64,000 bases of DNA, from assembly GCF_029637605.1 (NCBI RefSeq), contig NZ_CP121261.1, positions 930,001 to 994,000 on the forward strand. The letters are read 5' to 3'. Positions 57,261-64,000 of this stretch are shown here, piece by piece. Below the pieces are notes generated by a model that saw nothing but the letters and a program-made list of their open reading frames with translations, had not been told where the DNA came from and did not search any database. Position numbers and translations under genes: made by a program. Numbering within the stretch: position 1 is the stretch's first letter; every line of letters starts with the position of its first letter. The DNA comes from Achromobacter spanius. GTDB lineage: Bacteria; Pseudomonadota; Gammaproteobacteria; Burkholderiales; Burkholderiaceae_B.

Positions 57261-58717
57261 GCGGCGGGCTCCGAGCGTGGCAGGCTCAGGGTGAAACAAG
57301 CGCCCGAGGGCTTGAGGTTGCGCGCCGCGATGCGGCCGTCCATGGACCCGGCCAGCGTTTCGCACAGGGCCAGCCCCAGCCCCATGCCTTGTTCGCGGGT
57401 GGTGTAGAACGGGGCGAACAGGCGGGGTAGCGCGTCGGCGGCAATGCCGGGGCCGGTGTCGCTGACGGTAAACCGGTATTCGTCGCCGTCGGCGCGGCCT
57501 TCCAGGTGGATCTGTCGCGTGCCGTCGGTGCTGGCCAGCGCGTCGGCGGCGTTTTGCACCAGGTTGTGCAGGATCTGTTCCAGCGCCACGCGGTCACCTA
57601 GCGGCCGCGTGCCAGGGCTGGCGTTGGTCCAGACCAGGCGGATGCCTAGCCGGGCCAATTCGGCCTCGCGCAGAAAAAGCAGCGACGCCACCAGCGCGTC
57701 CGGGTCCAGCGCTTCGCGCCGGGCGGGTGAACGTGGCTGCACCAGCGCGCGCATGCGGCTGATGATGTCGGCGGCGCGCTTGGCCTGCTCGGCGCTGGCC
57801 AAGAGCGCGTGGCGCACGGCGGGGCGTTCGTCTTCGTCGTCCAGCAGGCGTTGGGCGGCTCGGGTTTGGGCCAGGATGGCGGTCAGGGGCTGGTTTAGTT
57901 CGTGCGCGATGCCCGCGGCCATTTCGCCCAGCGTACCCAGGCGCGCCATGGTGGCCAGGCGGGCCTGTTCCTGTTGCCGATGCGCCTCGGCGCGCGAGCG
58001 CTGCCACGCGGCGCCAGCGGCTACCAGCAGGGCGCTGGCCACGGCCCAGAAGAGCCAGGCTTTCCATGGCCAGTAGGCGGGGGTCAGCGTGCGGGTGCTG
58101 CGCATGGAGAAGGCCTGGCTGGCCGCGCCCAGCGGCTTTTGCAGGGTCATCGTCAGCCCCCACGCATCGTCTGCCTGCTTCGACAGCAGCGCCAGCGGCT
58201 TGCCGTTCAGCATCAGGCCGAGGTTGCCCAGGCCCGGGGGAAAGTCCGCCTCGGGCACTAGTTGGCGGGCATCCAGCAGCAGGCTCCAACTGGAGGGCGC
58301 CACCAGCCAGTAGCGGGCGTCGTCCAGCGGCAGCGTTACCGGGCGGCCAGCCTCGCGGGCGCGCGTCACGGCGGCGGACAATGCCGGCGGCGGGGGCAGG
58401 CTGCCGGTCCAGGCGCCATCGGCCAGATAGCCCAGCCCCAACAATTGCGGCATGGCCGGGTGCAGGCTGGGGTACAGGCGTTCGGGCGTGGGCGGGTGTG
58501 ACAGCGCGGTCAGCGTGGCAAGCACGGCCTCGTGCTGCACCGTCTTCTGGCTCAACATGCGCTGCGCGATGCTGGTGGCCTGGAAGAAGCGGTCGTGCAG
58601 GTCTATGTATTCCTGGCGGGCGATCCAGGCGGCGCCCAGACAGAACAAGACCAGCCAGCAGAGGAGGGCGCGCGTGCGCGATAGGGGGTTCACGGGTGAA
58701 ATTATGCCCTGCGGCAT
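57257..58717 (-). CDS. Membrane sensor histidine kinase
   Basis: The 486-residue kinase has an N-terminal helix (ALLCWLVLFCLGAAW), a periplasmic sensor of about 180 residues, a second helix (AWLFWAVASALLVAAGAAW), then the H-box MAAGIAHELNQPLTAILAQTRAA, N-box LVQNAADAL, G1 SDTGPGIA and G2 GMGLGLALCETLA. The kinase core is of the FixL/DctB type. It is coupled to the FixJ-type regulator, and the HbpS-like exported protein two genes downstream may be its periplasmic partner. GTG at 58693 is an alternative start that would leave more room after the upstream repeat. Confidence 0.92.
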   Translation of the reverse strand: MPQGIISPVNPLSRTRALLCWLVLFCLGAAWIARQEYIDLHDRFFQATSIAQRMLSQKTVQHEAVLATLTALSHPPTPERLYPSLHPAMPQLLGLGYLADGAWTGSLPPPPALSAAVTRAREAGRPVTLPLDDARYWLVAPSSWSLLLDARQLVPEADFPPGLGNLGLMLNGKPLALLSKQADDAWGLTMTLQKPLGAASQAFSMRSTRTLTPAYWPWKAWLFWAVASALLVAAGAAWQRSRAEAHRQQEQARLATMARLGTLGEMAAGIAHELNQPLTAILAQTRAAQRLLDDEDERPAVRHALLASAEQAKRAADIISRMRALVQPRSPARREALDPDALVASLLFLREAELARLGIRLVWTNASPGTRPLGDRVALEQILHNLVQNAADALASTDGTRQIHLEGRADGDEYRFTVSDTGPGIAADALPRLFAPFYTTREQGMGLGLALCETLAGSMDGRIAARNLKPSGACFTLSLPRSEPAA

Positions 58718-58730
58718 GCGCGCGCCGGCA

Positions 58731-58746
58731 TCCGTAGGGCTACGGA
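58731..58746. promoter_or_regulatory. Inverted repeat upstream of the kinase gene
   Basis: TCCGTA (58731-58736) and TACGGA (58741-58746) flank GGGC, 14-29 bp before the kinase ATG. It shares 15 of 18 aligned positions with the site before the HbpS-like gene. Position suggests autoregulation, or repression if RNA polymerase starts close by. Confidence 0.6.
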
Positions 58747-58750
58747 GGCG

Positions 58751-60004
58751 TCACGCGGCGCGCTTTGTGGCGTGGGCGCCTGAGCCGGCGGGTGAATTAG
58801 CTAGCGGCCTGGCCTGTAGCCCGGCTTCTGAATTGACAGGGGAATGGGAAGACACCGTCATCTGATAAAGCGCGGCCACCAGGTCCGACTGGGTGATCAG
58901 CCCGAGCAAGTTGCGCGAGGCGTCCAGCACCGGCACGCAATGCAGGGCGTCCGACATGGGCCGCGCCAGTTCAATGGCGGGCAGGTCCGGCGTGGCGAAG
59001 GGCACTTCGCTGCGCATGCAATCGGCAACCCGCGGCTCCGGCGGTGCGGCGTCGTCCGGCTTGAGCAGAAGCGGCCTGGCCTTGCGCGCCAGCACGTCAG
59101 CCTGCGACACCATGCCGGCATAACGGCCGTTCGCGTCAACAACCGCCAAGCCTTGCAGCCGGTGCCTGTCGAACAGGCGCACGGCGTGGTCCAGGGGATC
59201 GTGTTCCTGCACGGTAACGACGTCACGCGACATGATGTCGGCGCACGACACCTCGCCAAACCGGCGCACGCTGGCGCGCAGTTCGGCGGACAGCACGATG
59301 TCTTCCAGGTCTTCCTTGCTGATGTCCAGAAGCTCGCCGCGTTGCGCCAGGGCGTCGTCCAGGTCGGCCCGGCTGAAGCCCAGGCGGGTGCTGGGCGCGG
59401 CGTCGCGAGTGTGATGGCTCTGTGCCGGGTCGGCATGGCGGCGGGGGTAATTGCGTTTCAGGGCGCCGTTGAAGGCCACGGCAATGCACAGCAGGATCAG
59501 GGAATTCAGGCCCACCGGCCACAGCGCGAAGCCATAGCCCAGCGCCGTTACCGACGGCCCGCCCAGCACCGCCGTCAAGGCAACCGCGCCGCTGGGGGGA
59601 TGCAGGCAACGCAGGCTGAACATGGCGCCTATGGCCAGGGCCACCGCAACGGCCGCGGCCACGCCGGGCACGGGAATCATCTGGGCGCAGAAGACGCCGA
59701 TCAGCGCCGACACCAGGTTGCCCGCCATGATGGACCAGGGTTGTGCCAGCGGGCTGGCGGGCGCGGCAAACAGCAGCACGGCCGACGCACCCATGGGCGC
59801 GATGAACCAAGGGCTGGCCGCGCCCAGCGCGTGCCGGCCCACCCATTCCGTGCAGAAGAGCCCAAGCAGCGCGCCCAGTACGCCAAGAATTTTTTCGCGC
59901 CCGTTGACGCCTACCGGCGCTGGCGCGAAGGCGCTCAGCCAGCGCTTGATTGCTACACCCAAACCGATCTCCTCACGTCCCTGAAATATGTCGTGGGGCG
60001 ACAA
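58751..60004 (-). CDS. HPP family membrane protein with CBS domains
   Basis: The 417-residue protein has an N-terminal membrane domain with about five helices, including WFIAPMGASAVLLFAAP and the name-giving LHPPSGAVALTAVLGGP. Then come a linker and two CBS domains (CADIMSRDVVTVQEHDPLDHAVRLFDRHRLQGLAVVD and VADCMRSEVPF through DALHCVPVLDASRNLLGLITQSDLV). HPP proteins of the NIT-type have been linked to nitrite movement in chloroplasts and cyanobacteria; the CBS pair may sense adenine nucleotides. It lies downstream of a MarR gene by 51 bases. Function here unknown. Confidence 0.88.
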   Translation of the reverse strand: MSPHDIFQGREEIGLGVAIKRWLSAFAPAPVGVNGREKILGVLGALLGLFCTEWVGRHALGAASPWFIAPMGASAVLLFAAPASPLAQPWSIMAGNLVSALIGVFCAQMIPVPGVAAAVAVALAIGAMFSLRCLHPPSGAVALTAVLGGPSVTALGYGFALWPVGLNSLILLCIAVAFNGALKRNYPRRHADPAQSHHTRDAAPSTRLGFSRADLDDALAQRGELLDISKEDLEDIVLSAELRASVRRFGEVSCADIMSRDVVTVQEHDPLDHAVRLFDRHRLQGLAVVDANGRYAGMVSQADVLARKARPLLLKPDDAAPPEPRVADCMRSEVPFATPDLPAIELARPMSDALHCVPVLDASRNLLGLITQSDLVAALYQMTVSSHSPVNSEAGLQARPLANSPAGSGAHATKRAA

Positions 60005-60055
60005 TTTATCACGCGGCGGCTTAACGCCCGCTTATGTGCTTATGCGTGGAGGCGG

Positions 60056-60502
60056 TCAGGCCGTCTCGTCGCCGATGCGTGCCAACAGGCGGCCCAGCAA
60101 GGGACGCATGGCGCGCAATTCTTCCAGGTGCGCGGTGGACAGGCTTTCCAATACCCGTTCGGCCTTTGGCGTCAGCACGACTTCAACGCGGCGCCCATCT
60201 TCGGGGTCGGCCTCGCGGCTGACCAGATCCAGCCGGGCCAGGCGACTGACCAGTTCAGCGGCCGTATGCGGGCGGATCAACAGGCGGTCGGCGATTTCGC
60301 CTACGTAAAGCCCACGACGGTCGGGCGGGCTTTTGCGGGTGCCTTTGATGGCCAGCAGGGTTTGATGCTGCTGCGGGGTCAGCGCCAAGGCGCCGGCCGC
60401 GCCTTCACTGAAGGCCGCGAAGGTGCGCAGCGCATAGCGGAAGTCAGCCAGCAGTTCGTAGTCGGCGGGCGACAGGGGAGTGGGGGACGGAGTCGTTTTC
60501 AC
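60056..60502 (-). CDS. MarR family transcriptional regulator
   Basis: The 148-residue winged-helix protein contains LTPQQHQTLLAIKGTRKSPPDRRGLYVGEIADRLLIRPHTAAELVSRLARLDLVSREADPEDGRRVEVVLT, the MarR recognition helix and beta-wing with the conserved DxR. MarR proteins are usually repressors released by small phenolic or oxidant ligands. It precedes the HPP-CBS gene with a 51-base gap on the same strand and probably controls that unit. Confidence 0.9.
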   Translation of the reverse strand: MKTTPSPTPLSPADYELLADFRYALRTFAAFSEGAAGALALTPQQHQTLLAIKGTRKSPPDRRGLYVGEIADRLLIRPHTAAELVSRLARLDLVSREADPEDGRRVEVVLTPKAERVLESLSTAHLEELRAMRPLLGRLLARIGDETA

Positions 60503-60624
60503 AGGGGAATTCTAATATGACGACACGTGAATACGTGCCGCGCTTCAGTACCGTTAGTACGCTTCATTGCCGCTTTCGTTACCGCTATCGTTGCTGCCTT
60601 CATAGCCACATTCGCCTGCTACAT

Positions 60625-61518
60625 TCAGGCACCCTGTGCCGCCCGCAATTGCCACAGCACGTCCAGCACATGCTGGGTGGCGCGTTCGACTTTTTCCGCG
60701 CGATGCGCGATGCCCAGCGGCCGCCACAACGCCGGGCGCAGGGGCCGCATGATGATGCGCGGGTCGGCTTGGGGCGCGGTGGCTTCGTGCGGCAGCAGGG
60801 TGGCGCCATAGCCGGCGGCCACCAGGCTTTTGATGGCGTCGTTGTAATTGAGCTGGATGCGGGGGCGCGGGTTCAGGCCGGCTGCCGCGAACCATTCGCC
60901 GGTCTGGCGCGAGAGCCGCGTGGTGGTGTCGTTCAGGATCAGCGCGCGCTCGGCCAGCCACGCGGGCGTAACGCGGGCGGGCGCCTGCCAGCTTGCCGGC
61001 AGAAAGGCCATGACCGGATCGCGCCGCCAGGGCTTGATGACGAGGCCGTCGACAGGCGGTTGCGGCAGCGCCACCAGTCCCACGTCCAGCGTGCCGTCAT
61101 TCAAGCGCTGCAAGGTTTCCTGAGAGGTCAGCACCGCCACTTGCACGTCGATGCCGGGGTGATGGCGGCCCAGTGTCTCCAAAGCGCTGGGCAGCAGATG
61201 CGCAATGGCGCCGGTGGAGGCACCCAGGCGGACGCGGCCCGACAAGCCCTGCACCTGCCGTTGCACATCGTCCAGCGCCTGGTCGGCTTCGGCCAGCAGC
61301 CGGCGCGCGCGTTCCAGCAGCGTCTCGCCAATAGTGGTGGGCCGCACCTGGCCGCGCTTGCGCGTCAAGAGCGGCGCGCCGACGCGGGCTTCCAGGTCGG
61401 CCACGTGCAGGCTGACGGTGGGCGGGGCCAGATGCAGCGCGCGGGCGGCCTCGGCGAAGGAACCCAGGTCGGCAATGGCGACCAGGGTGCGCAGGCGGTC
61501 CAGGCTGATTTCACGCAT
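60625..61518 (-). CDS. LysR family transcriptional regulator
   Basis: The 297-residue regulator has a winged helix (ISLDRLRTLVAIADLGSFAEAARALHLAPPTVSLHVADLEARVG) and effector segments VRLGASTGAIAHLLPSALETL and GYGATLLPHEA. It is divergent from argC with a 132-bp gap in which ATCATGAT is the only clear small palindrome. Whether it controls argC is not evident from sequence. The gap on its other side (60503-60624) holds short CCGCT/CGTT-rich repeats. Confidence 0.88.
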   Translation of the reverse strand: MREISLDRLRTLVAIADLGSFAEAARALHLAPPTVSLHVADLEARVGAPLLTRKRGQVRPTTIGETLLERARRLLAEADQALDDVQRQVQGLSGRVRLGASTGAIAHLLPSALETLGRHHPGIDVQVAVLTSQETLQRLNDGTLDVGLVALPQPPVDGLVIKPWRRDPVMAFLPASWQAPARVTPAWLAERALILNDTTTRLSRQTGEWFAAAGLNPRPRIQLNYNDAIKSLVAAGYGATLLPHEATAPQADPRIIMRPLRPALWRPLGIAHRAEKVERATQHVLDVLWQLRAAQGA

Positions 61519-61650
61519 GGGGATTGACGTTCAGTAAACATGAATTGAACGATCATGATATTCGACTTTTCTTATCAATGGCCACGGTTGAAGATAGCGG
61601 CTGCATCAAAGCCTTCAACCCTGATCAACCCCTCCCTCGACGGAGCAGCC

Positions 61651-62583
61651 ATGACCCACCCCCTAGTCTTTATCGACGGCGACCAAGGCACCACCGGCCT
61701 GCAGATTCATGAACGCCTGAATGGCCGTACCGACCTGCGCCTGCTGACGCTGCCCGAGGCCGAACGCAAGGATCCGCAACGCCGTGCCGACGCCATCAAC
61801 GCCAGCGACGTGGCCATCCTGTGCCTGCCGGACGAGCCGGCGCGCCAGGCCGCGGCATCGGTGGTGAACCCGGCCGTGCGCATCATCGACGCCAGTTCGG
61901 CGCATCGCACCACGCCGGGCTGGGTCTACGGCTTCCCGGAGATGAGCGCGGGGCAGGCGGCCTTGATCGCACAAGCCAAGCGGGTCAGCAACCCCGGCTG
62001 CTACCCCACGGGCGCCATCGCCTTGCTGCGCCCCTTGATCCAGGCGGGGCTGGTGCCCGCCGACTATCCGATGGTTGTGCATGCGGTGTCGGGCTATTCG
62101 GGCGGCGGCCGCGCCAGCGTGGATGCCTATGAAGGGGCGGGCGGCGTGCCAGGACCCGCGTTCCAGTTGTATGGCTTGGGCCTGGCGCACAAGCACACGC
62201 CCGAGATTGAAGCGCATGCGGGGCTGACGCAGCGCCCGGTGTTCGTGCCTGCCTACGGCGCGTTCCGCCAGGGCATTGTGCTGACGATTCCGTTGCAGAC
62301 GCGCTTGTTGCCGGCCGGGGTGAACAGCGAACAATTGCATGCTTGCCTGCACCAGCATTACGCAGACACCACCCATGTGCAGGTCGTGCCGCGCCAGGAA
62401 GCCGCCAGCCACACGCATCTGGATCCGCAGGTGCTCAACGGTACGAATGACCTGCGTTTGGCGGTCTACGGCAACGAACAACACGGCCAGGTGTTGCTGA
62501 CCGCGGTGTTCGACAACCTGGGCAAGGGCGCGTCCGGCGCGGCGGTGCAGAACCTGGACCTGATGCTCGCCGCGATGGCATAA
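61651..62583 (+). CDS. argC: N-acetyl-gamma-glutamyl-phosphate reductase, short (type 2) form
   Basis: This protein has 310 residues from ATG 61651, supported by GGAG eight bases upstream. N-terminal [18 protein letters not shown] binds NADP; catalytic Cys is in [38 protein letters not shown] and [15 protein letters not shown] follow. Type 2 ArgC proteins are about 310 residues, against 340-350 for type 1. It reduces N-acetylglutamyl phosphate to the semialdehyde in arginine synthesis. No other arg gene is adjacent. Confidence 0.92.
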   Translation: MTHPLVFIDGDQGTTGLQIHERLNGRTDLRLLTLPEAERKDPQRRADAINASDVAILCLPDEPARQAAASVVNPAVRIIDASSAHRTTPGWVYGFPEMSAGQAALIAQAKRVSNPGCYPTGAIALLRPLIQAGLVPADYPMVVHAVSGYSGGGRASVDAYEGAGGVPGPAFQLYGLGLAHKHTPEIEAHAGLTQRPVFVPAYGAFRQGIVLTIPLQTRLLPAGVNSEQLHACLHQHYADTTHVQVVPRQEAASHTHLDPQVLNGTNDLRLAVYGNEQHGQVLLTAVFDNLGKGASGAAVQNLDLMLAAMA

Positions 62584-62600
62584 GGCGAGGGCATAAGAAA

Positions 62601-62631
62601 AATGGCGCCTCGCTGGAAGCGGGGCGCCATT
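62601..62631. terminator. Hairpin terminator between argC and the facing hydrolase gene
   Basis: Arms AATGGCGCC (62601-62609) and GGCGCCATT (62623-62631) are perfect, extended by CGCT/AGCG to a GGA loop. AGAAAA precedes it on the plus strand, giving TTTTCT after the hairpin on the minus strand, so it best terminates the minus-strand gene. Confidence 0.75.
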
Positions 62632-62674
62632 GCTGTTCAGGGCATTACCTCTTCATCGTCAACCCGTCATTGCC

Positions 62675-63568
62675 TCACCACTTCATTTCGCCCTTGGCGA
62701 CCTTGGCGCTCAAGTCCAGGGATGCCGCGGCGCCCGCTTGCGGGTACTGCGCCTTCATGGCGGCGATCAGCGTGGCGCTGTCGGCGGCCTTGGCGGTTTG
62801 CGTGTCGAAGGCGCGGATGTAGCCCTGCGTATAGCGGACGGATTCCAGCGTCAACGGCGCGCCCGGCGCATAGTGGCCCGGAATGACCGTCACCGGCTTC
62901 AGCGCTTCAATGCGCGACAAGGTGGCCAGCCAATCCTTGTGCGATTGCGGCGTCTGCGTGTCGGCCATCCACACGTGCAGGTTGCCGAACACCACAACGC
63001 CGCCTACCACCGCCTTCAATGACGGAATCCACACAAAGCTGCGATCCGGCTGCGGGCCGTCCAGGCCGGTGATTTCCAGCGCCTGGCCTTCCAGCGTCAG
63101 TTTGCTGCCTTTCAGCACCTGCGGAATCACGGCCCGGGACGGCGCATCCGCGCCCAGCTTGGGGCCCCAGAATGCCAGCTTGCCGTCCACCGTTTCCTTG
63201 ATGTGCTGAACCGTGGGTTCGGTGGCGACGACGCGCGCATCGGGGAAGGCGGCCACCACGGTGTCCAGGCCGAAGTAGAAGTCGGGGTCGCCGTGGCTGA
63301 TGTAGATGGTGGTCAGCGTCTTGCCGCTGTCGCGCACCATTTGCACCACTTTTTCGGCTTGCGACTTGCCAAACTGCGCATCGATCAGAATGGCCTCACG
63401 CTTGCCGCTGACCAGCACGGAAGACACTTGAAAGATGGCGTCGTTGCCGGGGTTGAAATGGGTCAGTTGCAAATCTGTGCCGGCTGCGTGGGCAATGAAG
63501 GCGGGGCTGATCAACAAGCTCAGCGCAGCGCTTTGCAGCAGGCGGCGAAAGCGGGGCAAGGAAGACAT
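62675..63568 (-). CDS. Exported metallo-beta-lactamase-fold protein with altered metal motif
   Basis: This protein has 297 residues from ATG 63568, with a signal peptide (cleavage near AHAAG, residue 28). The fold is recognisable from EAILIDAQFGKSQAEKVVQMV, TIYISHGDPDFYFGLDTVVAAFP, VVFGNLHVW and VTVIPGHYAPG. The usual HxHxDH zinc motif reads HGDPDF: the first His and the Asp are kept, the second and third His are replaced. It may bind a single or different metal. Function and substrate unknown. Confidence 0.82.
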   Translation of the reverse strand: MSSLPRFRRLLQSAALSLLISPAFIAHAAGTDLQLTHFNPGNDAIFQVSSVLVSGKREAILIDAQFGKSQAEKVVQMVRDSGKTLTTIYISHGDPDFYFGLDTVVAAFPDARVVATEPTVQHIKETVDGKLAFWGPKLGADAPSRAVIPQVLKGSKLTLEGQALEITGLDGPQPDRSFVWIPSLKAVVGGVVVFGNLHVWMADTQTPQSHKDWLATLSRIEALKPVTVIPGHYAPGAPLTLESVRYTQGYIRAFDTQTAKAADSATLIAAMKAQYPQAGAAASLDLSAKVAKGEMKW

Positions 63569-63671
63569 GGCGGCGGCTCTTGGGTGATGTAAGAAGGAAG
63601 CCAGTCTAGTGGCGGCGTGCACGCCGATCTATCCCCGCCTTTGCCAGAGTCTGTTGCGCATTTCGATCAGA

Positions 63672-64000
63672 TCAAGCCGGGTTCGGATCCGCCAGCGTGG
63701 CCTCGACCTGGCGCCTCAGCCACATCGTGCCGGGGTCGCTTTCAAAGCGCGCGTGCCAATGCACGGTCACGCTTAACGGCGGCAGTGCGATGGGCAGAGG
63801 ACGGATTTCGAAAGCGTTGTCGCGGTTGAACCAGATGGCCGCGCGGTAGGGCAGTGTGACCGTCAAATCGGTGCGGCGGACGATCTCGGCGGCGGCCGAG
63901 AAATGCGGCAGCGTCAGGTAGGGCTGGCGACGCAGGCCCGCTTCGCTCAGCACGTCGTTCAGCAAGCGGTGTGCGCTGGCGCGCGAGGCCACCAGGATGT
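63672..64000 (-). CDS. LysR family regulator, C-terminal part (truncated by the window)
   Basis: The frame is open to the window edge (ILVASRASAHRLLNDVLSEAG at the start of the visible part), so the gene continues beyond 64000. Visible are the last 109 residues of a LysR effector domain: PYLTLPHFSAAAEIVRRTDLTVTLPYR and PPLSVTVHWHARFESDPGTMWLRRQVEA, the typical C-terminal ending. It is not adjacent to a clear target inside the window. Confidence 0.8.
   Translation of the reverse strand, partial: ILVASRASAHRLLNDVLSEAGLRRQPYLTLPHFSAAAEIVRRTDLTVTLPYRAAIWFNRDNAFEIRPLPIALPPLSVTVHWHARFESDPGTMWLRRQVEATLADPNPA

Noticed and set aside
1..64000. CRISPR arrays, insertion sequences, prophage, tRNA or rRNA genes
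   Set aside because: No regularly spaced identical repeats, transposase-like products, integrases or tRNA-type TTCGAA loops were found on reading; the only large repeats are inside the adhesin gene.

Overview
The window is GC-rich chromosomal DNA with short intergenic gaps. Its protein repertoire points to a betaproteobacterium of the Alcaligenaceae, most likely Achromobacter or a close Bordetella relative. The main reasons are four Bug/TctC-type periplasmic solute receptors, eight LysR regulators, NnrS with an NsrR-type operator, and a very large trimeric autotransporter with an ESPR signal. The genus is inferred from these families and not from any marker gene. No rRNA, tRNA, CRISPR array, phage or insertion sequence was recognised.

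Layout. 1-2.5 kb: tail of an unknown gene, nnrS (nitric oxide response) with an NsrR-like palindrome, and mobB (molybdopterin guanine dinucleotide). 2.5-14.3 kb: a 550-bp regulatory region, then one 3543-residue trimeric autotransporter adhesin built around ten 190- or 197-residue modules, then a small DUF4019 secreted protein. 14.4-17.9 kb: MFS transporter plus acetylpolyamine amidohydrolase (overlapping genes), terminator, LysR. 17.9-23.8 kb: O-acetylhomoserine sulfhydrylase, two secreted proteins, and a TerC-UspA pair divergent from an NhaR-type regulator. 23.8-28.2 kb: a sugar-acid module (GntR, IlvD/EDD dehydratase, RraA-like aldolase family, Bug receptor) with a perfect operator palindrome. 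28.3-31.5 kb: Bug receptor, muconate cycloisomerase and CatR-like regulator. 31.5-36.7 kb: a three-gene overlapping unit (diguanylate cyclase, DUF4239 membrane protein, outer-membrane barrel) and a periplasmic sulfatase. 36.9-39.2 kb: a protein resembling Bacillus Tgl transglutaminase and an unknown secreted protein. 39.3-42.7 kb: LysR, cytoplasmic sulfatase and Bug receptor. 42.7-46 kb: LysR, Rid protein, lipoprotein and a DUF4189-type protein. 46-50.5 kb: a hydroxyacid module (Bug, D-2-hydroxyacid dehydrogenase, LysR, FMN-dependent alpha-hydroxyacid dehydrogenase) with two similar inverted repeats. 50.6-55.9 kb: two unknown exported proteins, an aldo/keto reductase, a second diguanylate cyclase and an unknown 499-residue protein. 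56-61.5 kb: HbpS/GlcG-like secreted protein, response regulator, sensor kinase, HPP-CBS membrane protein, MarR and LysR. 61.6-64 kb: argC, a variant metallo-beta-lactamase-fold protein and a truncated LysR gene.

How it works together. Most of the window is a string of small catabolic cassettes, each with its own regulator and often a lone Bug receptor but no TctA/TctB membrane partners. The least ordinary items are the modular adhesin; the kinase/regulator/HbpS cluster with two matching CCGTA-N4-TACGG inverted repeats; the coupled diguanylate cyclase-DUF4239-outer membrane unit; the Tgl-like protein; a 15-nt sequence complementary to the start codon of the MFS gene; and a recurring pattern of short tandem repeats that duplicate or follow gene stop codons.
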